A DNA stretch of 64,000 nucleotides from Stenotrophomonas sp. 24(2023) (lineage in GTDB: Bacteria; Pseudomonadota; Gammaproteobacteria; Xanthomonadales; Xanthomonadaceae): positions 4,254,001 through 4,318,000 of the forward strand of contig NZ_CP133160.1 of NCBI RefSeq assembly GCF_030913365.1, given 5' to 3'. Position numbers and translations under genes: made by a program. Below the pieces are notes generated by a model. It had not been told where the DNA came from. It saw only the letters and a list, made by a program, of their open reading frames with translations, and made no database searches. Positions 1-8,349 of the stretch are shown one piece after another; position 1 is the first letter of the stretch, and every line of letters begins with the position of its first letter.

Positions 1-1
1 G

Positions 2-43
2 CAGGGCGATGGCCTCCCGCTGCACGAGGCGGTGACCGCATGA
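2..43 (+). CDS. 3' end of an upstream gene (partial)
   Basis: Thirteen in-frame codons and a TGA stop are visible; the peptide ends LHEAVTA. The stop overlaps the next ATG as ATGA, the same coupling used through the following operon, so this is very likely its preceding gene. In related clusters this slot often holds a FAD-dependent amine-oxidase-like protein. That identity is inferred from gene order only; nothing in 13 residues proves it. Confidence 0.5.
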   Translation, partial: QGDGLPLHEAVTA

Positions 44-807
44 GCGCCAGCGCCCTCTATACCGGCCACGTCGAGCACCGGCGCCATCTGCCGCACGCGC
101 ATGCCTTCGGCTACCGGGTGGCGCAGCTGCTGCTGGACCTGGACGAGCTGGACAGCGTGTTTGCCGGGCGCTGGCTGTGGTCGGTCAACCGCCGCAACGT
201 GGCCGAGTTCCGCCGCAGCGATTACCTCGGCGATGCCCGGCAGCCCCTTGCCGAGGCCGTGCGCGACCACGCCGCCCGTGCGCTCGGCCGCCGCCCGGCC
301 GGGCCGGTGCGGCTGCTGACCCATCTGCGCTATGGCGGCCATGTCTTCAATCCGGTCAGCTTCTACTACTGCTACCAGCCCGATGGACAGGCGCTGGACT
401 GCATCGTGGCCGACATCACCAACACGCCGTGGAAGGAACGCCACGCCTACGTACTGCCGGTGGACACCGCGCAGCCGCAGGGGCGTGCGCTGCGCTGGCA
501 GTTCGACAAGGTGTTCCACGTCTCGCCGTTCCTGCCGATGGATTGCCGCTATGACTGGCGCTTCACCCCGCCAGGTGATGATCTTTATGTGCACATGCAG
601 GTCTGGCGCGATGGCGTACGCCAGTTCGACGCCACCCAGGCACTGCAGCGGCGCCCGCTCGATGGCCGCGGCCTGGCCCGGGTGCTGGCCTGCTACCCGC
701 TGATGACGCTGCAGGTGGTCGGCGCGATCCACTGGCAGGCGCTGCGCCTGTGGCTCAAACGCACCCCCGTGCACGACCACCCTTCCCTTGCCGAGAAACC
801 GCGATGA
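40..807 (+). CDS. DUF1365 family protein
   Basis: A 255-residue cytoplasmic protein of the DUF1365 family, which has no established reaction. The family hallmark HVFNPVSFYYC is at residues 101-111, within a conserved Gly/Asn/aromatic stretch. It sits between the upstream gene and a cyclopropane-synthase-like methyltransferase, overlapping each by four bases, so the genes are probably co-translated. DUF1365 genes commonly travel with cfa-type methyltransferases and DUF1295 proteins, which points to lipid modification. The start is fixed by the ATGA overlap. Family membership is confident; function is not. Confidence 0.9.
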   Translation: MSASALYTGHVEHRRHLPHAHAFGYRVAQLLLDLDELDSVFAGRWLWSVNRRNVAEFRRSDYLGDARQPLAEAVRDHAARALGRRPAGPVRLLTHLRYGGHVFNPVSFYYCYQPDGQALDCIVADITNTPWKERHAYVLPVDTAQPQGRALRWQFDKVFHVSPFLPMDCRYDWRFTPPGDDLYVHMQVWRDGVRQFDATQALQRRPLDGRGLARVLACYPLMTLQVVGAIHWQALRLWLKRTPVHDHPSLAEKPR

Positions 808-2063
808 GCAACCTCACTCCTTCGGTCGTGCTGCCGCGCCCGGGCGCACTCGATGCCTTCCTGCGCCGCCGCCTGCTGGAACAGCTGGCGCCCTTGCGCG
901 AAGGCGGCCTGCGCGTGCGCGATGCGATGGGCGAGGTGCAGCTCGGCCAGGCCGGCGCGGCCCTGCAGGCGAGCGTCACCATCGAGGACCCCGCGTTCTA
1001 CCGCAAAGTGGCGGCACAAGGCAGCGTCGGCGCCGGTGAAAGCTACATCCAGGGTGACTGGCGCTGTGATGACCTGGTGGCCCTGGTGCGGCTGCTGGTG
1101 CGCAACCGCGACCTGCTCGATGGCATGGAACACGGCCCGGCCCGCATCGGCGGCTGGCTGCTGCGCGGCTGGAACCGCCTGCGCCGCAACAGCCGTGCCG
1201 GCAGCCGCCGCAACATCGCCGCCCATTACGACCTGGGCAACGACTTCTTCGCCCTGTTCCTGTCGCCGGACCTGATGTATTCCTCGGCCCTGTTCAGCCA
1301 GCCCGATGAACCACTGGAGGTGGCCTCGCGGCGCAAGCTGGACAGCATCTGCCAGCAGCTGCAGCTGCAGCCGGGCGATCGCGTGGTCGAGATCGGCACC
1401 GGCTGGGGGGGCTTCGCCGTGCATGCGGCGCGCCATTACGGCTGCCACGTGACCACCACCACCATTTCCGCCGAACAACATGCGCTGGCCGTGCAGCGCG
1501 TGCGGGACGCGGGCCTGCAGGACCGGGTGACGGTGCTGATGCACGACTACCGCGACCTGCAGGGCCAGTTCGACAAGCTGGTGTCGATCGAGATGATCGA
1601 AGCCATCGGTGCCGAGTACCTGGATACCTACATGGGCACGCTGCAGCGCCTGCTGCTGCCGCACGGCACCGCCCTGCTGCAGGCGATCACCATCGAGGAC
1701 CACCGCTACGCACAGGCCCGGCGCAGCGTGGACTACATCAAGCGCTTCGTGTTTCCCGGCAGCTTCATTCCCTCGCTGGCGGCGATCATGGCCAGCAAGA
1801 CGCGCGCCAGCGATCTGCAGCTGATCGCCCAGCACGATTTCGGCCATTCCTACGCACTGACCCTGCGCGCGTGGCGGCAGCGCTTCATGGCGCAGTTGCC
1901 GGCCGTGCGTGCGCAGGGTTTCGACGCGGCCTTCATCCGCCTGTGGGAGTTCTACCTGGCGTACTGCGAAGGCGGCTTCCTGGAGCGCTCGATCGGGGTG
2001 TCACACCTGCTGCTGGCCCGCCCCGGCCATCGCCCGGACGGCAATGCCGGAGGAGCGGGCTGA
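804..2063 (+). CDS. cyclopropane-fatty-acyl-phospholipid synthase family methyltransferase
   Basis: A 419-residue SAM-dependent enzyme of the Cfa family, which transfers a methyl group to the double bond of an acyl chain in membrane phospholipid. SAM motif I is VVEIGTGWGGFAVHAA (about 194-209), and HYDLGNDFF (141-149) is the family substrate-side motif. Compared with E. coli Cfa, the active-site Glu is kept (MIEAIG, 264-269), but the YSCAYW Cys position is Ser (MYSSALF) and the LLHTI His position is Gln (LLQAIT). That pattern also occurs in longer Cfa relatives. The start at 804 overlaps DUF1365 as ATGA. The product could be a cyclopropane or a methyl-branched chain. Confidence 0.9.
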   Translation: MSNLTPSVVLPRPGALDAFLRRRLLEQLAPLREGGLRVRDAMGEVQLGQAGAALQASVTIEDPAFYRKVAAQGSVGAGESYIQGDWRCDDLVALVRLLVRNRDLLDGMEHGPARIGGWLLRGWNRLRRNSRAGSRRNIAAHYDLGNDFFALFLSPDLMYSSALFSQPDEPLEVASRRKLDSICQQLQLQPGDRVVEIGTGWGGFAVHAARHYGCHVTTTTISAEQHALAVQRVRDAGLQDRVTVLMHDYRDLQGQFDKLVSIEMIEAIGAEYLDTYMGTLQRLLLPHGTALLQAITIEDHRYAQARRSVDYIKRFVFPGSFIPSLAAIMASKTRASDLQLIAQHDFGHSYALTLRAWRQRFMAQLPAVRAQGFDAAFIRLWEFYLAYCEGGFLERSIGVSHLLLARPGHRPDGNAGGAG

Positions 2064-2064
2064 C

Positions 2065-2610
2065 ATGCGCCGCACCCTGCCCAACCTGCTCGGCAACCAG
2101 CTGGTCTGGCTGTGCGCGGTGGCCGGTGCCGGCCGCGGCTGGCAATGGCCGGCACTGCTGGCCGCCACGCTCTACGTCGGCAGCCAGCTGGCCACGGCCG
2201 CACAGCCGCGGGCAGAGCTGGGCGTCCTGCTGCTGGCGCTGGCGTGCGCCTGGCTGGTCGATGGCACGGCCGCCGCCAGCGGCGTGCTGCGCTATGCCGC
2301 CGCCCCCTGGGGATGGGCACCCCCTCCGTGGATCCTGGCGCTGTGGGCCGCCTTCGCGATGACCTTGAATGTCTCGATGGCGTTCCTGCAGCGGCACTGG
2401 CTGCTGGCGGCAGGCGTCGGCCTGCTGGCGCCACTGGCCTACCTGTCGGCGGCACGCGGGTTCGGCGCGGTGCAGTTCCAGCCGCCGGCGTGGCAGGGCC
2501 TGCTGCTGCTCGGCACCGGCTGGGCCATCGCCCTGCCCCTGCTCAGCCACGCGGCACGGCGCGCACGCGCCAGCGCCCCGCAACCGCCCGCACAGCAGGT
2601 GCAGCCATGA
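2065..2610 (+). CDS. DUF2878 family integral membrane protein
   Basis: A 181-residue, very hydrophobic protein with about five or six predicted membrane helices and a Pro/Gln-rich tail. It begins MRRTLPNLLGNQLVW, typical of DUF2878. An AGGAG ribosome-binding site at 2051-2055, ten bases before the ATG, supports this start over upstream codons. It lies one base after the methyltransferase and overlaps the DUF1295 gene by four bases. No catalytic motif is visible. Its constant company with Cfa-type enzymes suggests an inner-membrane role in the same lipid pathway, which is inference. Confidence 0.82.
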   Translation: MRRTLPNLLGNQLVWLCAVAGAGRGWQWPALLAATLYVGSQLATAAQPRAELGVLLLALACAWLVDGTAAASGVLRYAAAPWGWAPPPWILALWAAFAMTLNVSMAFLQRHWLLAAGVGLLAPLAYLSAARGFGAVQFQPPAWQGLLLLGTGWAIALPLLSHAARRARASAPQPPAQQVQP

Positions 2611-3401
2611 ACGCGCTGCTCTGGGTCCTGCTGTATGCGCTGCTGGTGATGGTCTGGGGCTGGGCGTGGCAGCGTCGGCAGCGCAACATCGGCATCGTCG
2701 ACGTGCTGTGGGCCAAGGGCGTGGCCGCCGCCGCGCTGCTGCTGGCCTGGCTGGGCGACGGCGCGCTGCTGCCGCGCCTGGCGCTGGCGGTGCTGGGCGG
2801 CCTGTGGGGCAGCCGGCTGGCCCTGCATCTGTGGCACCGGGTCCGCCACGAACCCGAGGACGGGCGCTATCGCTACCTGCGCGATCACTGGCAGGGTCAT
2901 CAGGGAAAGATCTTCGCCTTCTTCATGGCGCAGGCGCTGCTGGTGCTGTTGTTTGCCCTGCCGTTCACCGCCGTGGCGGCCAACCCGCGCGCCGATGGCG
3001 GTGCATGGGTGGCCCTGGCCGTGCTGGTGTGGCTGTCGAGCGTGGGCGGCGAAGCACTGGCGGACCGACAGCTCGCCCGCTTCCGCGCCACCCCGGCCAA
3101 TGCCGGCCGCACGTGCCGCGAAGGATTCTGGCGCTATTCCCGCCACCCCAACTACTTCTTCGAGTGGCTGCACTGGTTCACCTACGTCCTGCTGGCGGTC
3201 GGCTCCCCCCTGTGGTGGCTGGCGTGGGCCGGGCCGGTGGTGATGTACGTGTTCCTGCGCTACCTGAGCGGCGTGCCGTTCACCGAAAAGCAGGCCCTGC
3301 GCAGCCGTGGCGAGGATTACCGCGCCTACCAGCGCGATACGCCGATGTTCTTCCCCTGGTTTCCCCGTCCCCCTTCGCCACCGCAGGAACGCCACCCATG
3401 A
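2607..3401 (+). CDS. DUF1295 family (steroid-reductase-like) membrane protein
   Basis: A 264-residue polytopic membrane protein related to the C-terminal domain of steroid 5-alpha-reductases and isoprenylcysteine methyltransferases. The C-terminal signature SRHPNYFFEWLHW, followed by a RYLSGVPFTEKQAL segment, matches the NAD(P)H/SAM-binding end of this fold. The start overlaps DUF2878 and the stop overlaps the next methyltransferase, both as ATGA. A reductase or methyltransferase role on a lipid is likely from the family; the substrate is unknown. Confidence 0.88.
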   Translation: MNALLWVLLYALLVMVWGWAWQRRQRNIGIVDVLWAKGVAAAALLLAWLGDGALLPRLALAVLGGLWGSRLALHLWHRVRHEPEDGRYRYLRDHWQGHQGKIFAFFMAQALLVLLFALPFTAVAANPRADGGAWVALAVLVWLSSVGGEALADRQLARFRATPANAGRTCREGFWRYSRHPNYFFEWLHWFTYVLLAVGSPLWWLAWAGPVVMYVFLRYLSGVPFTEKQALRSRGEDYRAYQRDTPMFFPWFPRPPSPPQERHP

Positions 3402-4468
3402 CTGCCACGTCCTCGATTCCCGCCCCCGCTGACCGCGAAACCGGACTGGCCGGCTGGGCCGAACGCGGCTGGGTGCCCGATGCCGCGCTGCGCTGGGGGA
3501 TCCGCCGGCTGTGCGCGCAGCGCCTGCAGGAAGAGCGGGCGGGCGGCCAGCAGGCACAGGCCGAGCAGTTCGCACGGCGCATCGCCGAACTGGCCGGCAG
3601 TCCGCTGGCGCTGCACACCGATGCCGCCAACCGGCAGCACTATGAAGTCCCGGCCGCGTTCTTCCAGGCCTGCCTGGGCAGGCGCCTGAAGTACAGCAGC
3701 TGCTATTACCGCACCGGCACGGAAACCCTGGACCAGGCCGAGGACGCCATGCTGGCGCTGTATGGCCAGCGCGCCGGGCTGGCCGACGGGCAGGAGATCC
3801 TGGAACTGGGCTGTGGCTGGGGTTCGCTGACGCTGTGGATGGCCGAGCGCTACCCGGGGGCGCGCATCACCGCGGTATCCAACTCGCACAGCCAGCGTGC
3901 CTACATCCTGGCGCAGTGCCAGGCCCGTGGGCTGGACAACGTGCAGGTGATGACCTGCGACGTGAACCAGCTGGCGCTGCCGTCGGGCCGCTTCGACCGC
4001 TGCGTGTCGGTGGAAATGTTCGAGCACATGCGCAACTACGACCGCCTGCTGGGCAACATCGCCCGTTGGCTGCGGTGTGACGGCGCGCTGTTCGTACACA
4101 TCTTCGCCCACCGTACGCTGATGTACCCGTTCGAGACCGCTGGCGAAGACAACTGGATGGGCCGGCATTTCTTCACCGGTGGCCTGATGCCGGCCGCCGA
4201 CACGCTGCTGCACTTCCAGCAGGACCTGCAGCTGCAGCAGCGCTGGCTGCTCGATGGCACGCACTACCAGCGCACCGCCAACCATTGGCTGGCCAACCAG
4301 GATGCGCACCGCGCCACGCTGATGCCGGTGCTGCAGCAGGCCTACGGTGACGGTGCGCCGGTGTGGTGGCACCGCTGGCGCATGTTCTGGATGGCCTGTG
4401 CCGAACTGTTCGGCTACGACGGTGGCCAGCAGTGGCTGGTGGCCCATTACCTGTTCCGCCCCCGCTGA
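3398..4468 (+). CDS. SAM-dependent methyltransferase, Cfa / coclaurine N-methyltransferase-like
   Basis: A 356-residue class I methyltransferase, distinct from the Cfa paralog at 804-2063. Motif I is LELGCGWGSLTLWMAERYP, followed by ITAVSNSHSQ, and the post-motif block SVEMFEHMRNYD resembles plant coclaurine N-methyltransferase-like proteins. The later VHIFAHRTLMYPFE and NWMGRHFFTGG motifs are family-typical. The ATG at 3398 overlaps DUF1295. Two different methyltransferases in one operon suggest sequential steps on an acyl chain, as proposed for methylated or furan fatty acids in other proteobacteria. That pathway assignment is inference. Confidence 0.87.
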   Translation: MTATSSIPAPADRETGLAGWAERGWVPDAALRWGIRRLCAQRLQEERAGGQQAQAEQFARRIAELAGSPLALHTDAANRQHYEVPAAFFQACLGRRLKYSSCYYRTGTETLDQAEDAMLALYGQRAGLADGQEILELGCGWGSLTLWMAERYPGARITAVSNSHSQRAYILAQCQARGLDNVQVMTCDVNQLALPSGRFDRCVSVEMFEHMRNYDRLLGNIARWLRCDGALFVHIFAHRTLMYPFETAGEDNWMGRHFFTGGLMPAADTLLHFQQDLQLQQRWLLDGTHYQRTANHWLANQDAHRATLMPVLQQAYGDGAPVWWHRWRMFWMACAELFGYDGGQQWLVAHYLFRPR

Positions 4469-4478
4469 AGGAGGTTCC

Positions 4479-5039
4479 ATGCGCCCGCTGCCCCTGCTTT
4501 CGCTGCTCGGTGTTGCCCTGGCCGGTGCCGGCTGCAGCAGCCAGGACACCCGCCCATTGCCGCGTGCGGCAGCCGTGGAGGTACCACGCTTCATGGGCGA
4601 CTGGTATGTGATCGCCCACATTCCCTCCTATCCCGAACGTGATGCCTTCGATGCACTGGAAAGCTACCGGCTGCGCCCGGACGGGCGCATCCAGACCACC
4701 TTCACCTACCGGCAGGGCAGCTTCCACGCGCCACTGAAGACCCTGCACCCGGTGGGCCGCGTGGAAAAGCACGGCAACGGTGCGGTGTGGGGGATGCAGT
4801 TCATCTGGCCCATCCAGGCCGAGTACGTGATCGCCTGGCTGGACGAAGGCTATACCCAGACCATCGTGGCGCGCAGCAAGCGCGACTATGTCTGGTACAT
4901 GGCCCGCAGCCCCCAGGTGGACGCCGCCGACTACCAGCAGGCCGTGCAACGCATCGCGGCGATGGGCTATGACGTGGCGAAACTGCGCCCGGTGCCGCAG
5001 TCGCTGCGCAGCAGCAGCCACACGCCATCAACACCGTGA
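4479..5039 (+). CDS. outer-membrane lipoprotein, lipocalin (Blc-like)
   Basis: A 186-residue bacterial lipocalin. A lipoprotein signal peptide ends in the lipobox LAGAGC (Cys about 18), and the lipocalin GxW signature is FMGDWYVIA, followed by a beta-rich domain. AAGGAGG just upstream (4468-4474) sets the start. It follows the methyltransferase by ten bases, so it probably belongs to the lipid operon. Blc-type lipocalins bind lysophospholipids or fatty acids on the periplasmic face of the outer membrane; here it could shuttle or repair the modified lipids. Confidence 0.88.
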   Translation: MRPLPLLSLLGVALAGAGCSSQDTRPLPRAAAVEVPRFMGDWYVIAHIPSYPERDAFDALESYRLRPDGRIQTTFTYRQGSFHAPLKTLHPVGRVEKHGNGAVWGMQFIWPIQAEYVIAWLDEGYTQTIVARSKRDYVWYMARSPQVDAADYQQAVQRIAAMGYDVAKLRPVPQSLRSSSHTPSTP

Positions 5040-5043
5040 CTGC

Positions 5044-5049
5044 CATACT
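5044..5049 (+). promoter_or_regulatory. -10 element for a leaderless transcript
   Basis: CATACT lies six bases before the ATG at 5056. Transcription should begin at or next to the start codon, giving a leaderless mRNA; no Shine-Dalgarno sequence is present. The same geometry recurs at 43587 and 50298. Confidence 0.5.
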
Positions 5050-5055
5050 GCCGCC

Positions 5056-5730
5056 ATGGAATCCCCCGATGCACTGCGTGTAGTGGTTGCCGGTGCCAGT
5101 GGCCTGGTCGGCCAGGGCGTGCTGCGCGCCTGCCGGCAGGCCACGCCGGCAGGCCGCCTGGTGTCGCTGGTGCGCCGCCGCGGTGCCACCGGCCTGCCCG
5201 GTGTCGAGGAGATCGTGCTGCCGGATTTTTCCCAGGCCGGGCACCACATCGATGACCTGCGCGGCTTCGACGCGTGCCTGTACTGCGCGGGCGCGCCGCC
5301 GATCGGCACCCCGGAACGCGCCTATCGCCATGTCACCGTCGAACTGACCCTGGTCGTGGCGCAGGCCTTCGCCGCGGCCAATCCACACGGCCGCTTCCTG
5401 TATGTATCCGGCGCCCAGGCCAATCCCCGCAGCCCGGTGATGCCCCTGCGCATAAAGGGCGAGATCGAACAGGCGCTGGCGGCACTGCCGATCCGCACCG
5501 TGGTGCTGCGCCCGGGGGGTGTACGGCCGGTGGCCGGCACCGGCACCGCCCATGCCCTGCTCAAGCCCTTCTACGCCGTGTCGCGGCCACTGATGGCGGT
5601 GGCCGAAACGCTGTTCCCAGCACTGGTGGTCAGCAACGAAGCGATCGGCCGCGCCATGCTGGCCCTGGCGCGCAGCGCCAATGCACCGGCACGGGTGGAA
5701 TGCGCCGACATCCATCACTGGGCGCGTTGA
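5056..5730 (+). CDS. NAD(P)-binding Rossmann protein (atypical SDR)
   Basis: A 224-residue protein with an N-terminal Rossmann nucleotide-binding motif, VVVAGASGLVGQGVL, and the pattern of NmrA / NAD(P)H-binding atypical SDRs. The segment LYVSGAQANPRS corresponds to the usual strand-5 Ser region, and the classical Tyr-x3-Lys is not obvious. It follows the lipocalin by 16 bases but seems to have its own promoter. A relative is encoded at 30629-31315. The cofactor is probably NADP(H); the substrate is unknown. Confidence 0.8.
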   Translation: MESPDALRVVVAGASGLVGQGVLRACRQATPAGRLVSLVRRRGATGLPGVEEIVLPDFSQAGHHIDDLRGFDACLYCAGAPPIGTPERAYRHVTVELTLVVAQAFAAANPHGRFLYVSGAQANPRSPVMPLRIKGEIEQALAALPIRTVVLRPGGVRPVAGTGTAHALLKPFYAVSRPLMAVAETLFPALVVSNEAIGRAMLALARSANAPARVECADIHHWAR

Positions 5731-5819
5731 CCGGCGACAGGATGCGTCACAAAACGTGGACGAACGCACAGTCCGCCACATTGATTAATCACTTCAGAAA
5801 AATCTGATGTCCGCACCGG

Positions 5820-5840
5820 GGGAGATCAGATGGATCTCCC
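5820..5840 (+). other. perfect hairpin in the region before the protease
   Basis: An 8-bp perfect stem (GGGAGATC / GATCTCCC) with a 5-base loop lies about 135 bases before the protease start. It has no T-tract, so it is more likely a leader structure or a weak terminator of the preceding gene. The palindrome TGATTAATCA at 5782-5791 is the only other notable element in this 245-base gap. Confidence 0.4.
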
Positions 5841-5975
5841 GTTTGCCTGCGTATCGCCGCACACGAGGATGTGTCCCTCCCTTCACCACCCATCACGCTC
5901 TGGCAGTTCCCTGCCCTTGGCGCCGCGCGCTGCGCGCCGCAAGGACACCACAAGACCAACAACGGGAAACTTTCC

Positions 5976-7475
5976 ATGCACTCCACGCTCCGCGCTTCAC
6001 TGGCTGCTGCCATCACCCTGGCCCTGGCCAGCACCCCCGCCCTGGCCCAGAACGCACCGCGCGTCTGGACCCAGGGCATGACCAACACCGAGCAGTACAG
6101 CAGCTTCATCGTCAAATACCGCGACGGCACCACCAAGCGCGCATCGGCCGATGCCGCGCAGGCGCAGCTGGAAGACCGCATCGCCAGCCCGCAGCGCAGC
6201 AAGCGCTCGCTCGGCGGCGCTCCCGCCGTGGCCGTGACCCAGCACCGCCGTCTCGGCGTCGGGGCCGACCTGGTGAAGACCGACAAGGCGCTGGACCGCC
6301 TGGACGCCGAAGCGCTGATGCAGCGCATCGCCGAGGATCCGGACGTGGAATACGTGCAGCCCAACTACATGATGCGTGCGTCGGCCACCCCGAACGATCC
6401 GCGCTATGCCGAGCAGTGGCACTACAGCAACCCCACCAGCGGCGCGCGCCTGCCGGGCGCCTGGGACCGTTCCACCGGCCAGGGCGTGGTGGTGGCGGTG
6501 GTTGACAGTGGTTACCTGAACAACGCCGACCTGCAGCCCAACCTGCTGCCGGGCTACGACATGATCTCCTCCACCGCGCCCTACACCGCGGCACAGTGCG
6601 CGCAGGCGGGCGCCACCGCCGGCTGCGGCGGTTCCGATGATGGCGATGGCCGCGACAACAATGCCTTCGATGCCTCCGGCGTGGCCCATGGCACCCATGT
6701 GGCCGGCACCGTGGCCGCGGTGGGCAACAACAACGTCGGCGTGGCAGGCGTGGCCTACAACGCCCGCGTCGTGCCGGTGCGCGTGCTCGGCAACCAGGGC
6801 TTCGGCGGCTCGGCCGACATCATCGACGGCATGCTGTGGGGGGCCGGCATCGCCGTGCCGGGCACCACGGCCAACGCGAACCCTGCCGAGGTGCTCAACC
6901 TGAGCCTGGGCGGGCTGCGGGCCTGTTCACCGGCCGAACAGGATGCGATCAACCGCATCGTGGCGCGCGGCACGATCGTGGTGGTCGCCGCCGGCAATGA
7001 CAACACCAACGTGGCCAATGCCGCACCGGCCAACTGCAACAATGTCATTGCCGTGGCCGCCAACGACCAGGGCGGGCGCCGCGCCTTCTATTCCAACTAT
7101 GGCGCGCGCATCGACATCACCGCGCCGGGCGGTGAAACCTGGAGCTGCCGTGCCAGCGCCGGCGAATTCCTGCCGCTGAACACGGCCCCCTCGCAGGCCA
7201 ACTGCGCGCCGATCCGCCAGCACCCTGCACAGGGCGTGCTGTCCACGGTGGGCAACAATGCTTACGACTTCGAGAGTGGTACCTCGATGGCCGCACCGCA
7301 TATCGCCGGCATCGTGGCGCTGATGCAGTCGGTGGCGCCGGTGCCCAAGACCACCGCGCAGGTGAAGGACATCCTGCGCCGCACCGCACGGCCGATCGCC
7401 GCGGCCAACTGCCCCGGCGGCTGCGGCCCGGGCATCGTCGATGCGGCGGCCGCCGTGCAGGCAGCCAGCAACTGA
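5976..7475 (+). CDS. secreted subtilisin-like serine protease (peptidase S8)
   Basis: A 499-residue secreted protease. A Sec signal peptide ends at about residue 24 (TPALA), followed by an I9-like propeptide and a subtilase domain. The triad is visible: Asp177 (AVVDSG), His238 (AHGTHVAG) and Ser437 (SGTSMAAPH). Paired cysteines in the CAQAGATAGC and CPGGCGPG segments suggest disulfides in the mature enzyme. The protein stops soon after the catalytic domain, so it lacks the C-terminal PPC or P domain of many Xanthomonas and Stenotrophomonas homologs. It is monocistronic, followed directly by a strong terminator. It probably degrades extracellular protein for nutrition or virulence. Confidence 0.93.
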   Translation: MHSTLRASLAAAITLALASTPALAQNAPRVWTQGMTNTEQYSSFIVKYRDGTTKRASADAAQAQLEDRIASPQRSKRSLGGAPAVAVTQHRRLGVGADLVKTDKALDRLDAEALMQRIAEDPDVEYVQPNYMMRASATPNDPRYAEQWHYSNPTSGARLPGAWDRSTGQGVVVAVVDSGYLNNADLQPNLLPGYDMISSTAPYTAAQCAQAGATAGCGGSDDGDGRDNNAFDASGVAHGTHVAGTVAAVGNNNVGVAGVAYNARVVPVRVLGNQGFGGSADIIDGMLWGAGIAVPGTTANANPAEVLNLSLGGLRACSPAEQDAINRIVARGTIVVVAAGNDNTNVANAAPANCNNVIAVAANDQGGRRAFYSNYGARIDITAPGGETWSCRASAGEFLPLNTAPSQANCAPIRQHPAQGVLSTVGNNAYDFESGTSMAAPHIAGIVALMQSVAPVPKTTAQVKDILRRTARPIAAANCPGGCGPGIVDAAAAVQAASN

Positions 7476-7483
7476 CGCCACGG

Positions 7484-7519
7484 CATGGCGGGCACCTGCG
7501 GGGCCCGCCATGTTTTTTT
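7484..7519 (+). terminator. rho-independent terminator of the protease gene
   Basis: A perfect 10-bp stem (CATGGCGGGC / GCCCGCCATG) with a 9-base loop is followed by seven Ts, beginning nine bases after the protease stop. It is the clearest intrinsic terminator in the window. Confidence 0.92.
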
Positions 7520-7683
7520 GCAGCGCAGCGAACCGCCGCCGGGCATGGCCTGGCGCCCCCCGTTCACCCGGCGCCCACGCGGCTGCCGGCCATCCACGTG
7601 GCCGGGCCGGGCGCCGGGCCATGCCCAGCGGCCGTTCATTCCCCGTTATGATCGGTGGCATCGTCCATGATTCCACCGTAACG

Positions 7684-8349
7684 ATGCGCTTGTTGCTGAT
7701 CGAAGATTCCGACCTGCTGTCGCGCACGCTCAAGCACGATTTCGAATCAGAGGGCCACGTCTGCGATGCGGCACCGGATGCGGAAAGCGCGCTGGGGTTC
7801 CTGCAGACATTTGGCTATGACGCGGTCGTGCTGGACCTGATGCTGCCCCTGCTTGATGGGGTGCAGGTGCTGCGGCACTACCGCGCACAGGGCGGTGATG
7901 CCCCGGTGCTGGCGCTGTCCGCCCAGGAAGACGCCGGCGAACGCGTGCAGGTGCTCGATGCGGGCGCCGACGACTACCTGGCCATGCCCTTCTATGCACA
8001 GGAACTGGTGTCGCGCGTACGCGCCCTGTTCCGCCGCACCACCCACACCCGCCAGAGCGTGCTGCACTGCAAGGGCCTTGAACTGGACCTGCAGGATGGC
8101 ACGGCCTGCTGGCGGAAGCAGGCCCTGAAGCTGACCCCGAAGGAACATGCCCTGCTGGAACTGTTGATGCGCAACCGCGGCCGGCTGATGTCGCGGCCGA
8201 TGATCTTCGAGCGCCTGTACGACACCCAGAGCGATGTGTCGGACCGGGTCGTGGAAGTCATCATGAGCACCCTGCGCACCAAGCTGGAACGGGCCGGTGC
8301 ACAGGGCCTGATCGAAACCCGCCGCGGCTTCGGCTATCTGCTGCCGTGA
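7684..8349 (+). CDS. OmpR-type response regulator with an atypical receiver
   Basis: A 221-residue regulator with a receiver domain (1-115) and an OmpR/PhoB winged helix (about 125-221, ending RRGFGYLLP). The acidic pocket Glu7-Asp8, the phosphoacceptor Asp51 (VVLDLMLP) and Ser79 are kept. The invariant Lys of the DYLxKPF motif is Met101 (DYLAMPF; codon ATG at 7984). This Lys contacts the phosphoryl group and couples phosphorylation to activation, so signalling may be altered or phosphorylation-independent. It overlaps the downstream kinase-like gene as GTGA. That partner is also degenerate. Confidence 0.9.
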   Translation: MRLLLIEDSDLLSRTLKHDFESEGHVCDAAPDAESALGFLQTFGYDAVVLDLMLPLLDGVQVLRHYRAQGGDAPVLALSAQEDAGERVQVLDAGADDYLAMPFYAQELVSRVRALFRRTTHTRQSVLHCKGLELDLQDGTACWRKQALKLTPKEHALLELLMRNRGRLMSRPMIFERLYDTQSDVSDRVVEVIMSTLRTKLERAGAQGLIETRRGFGYLLP

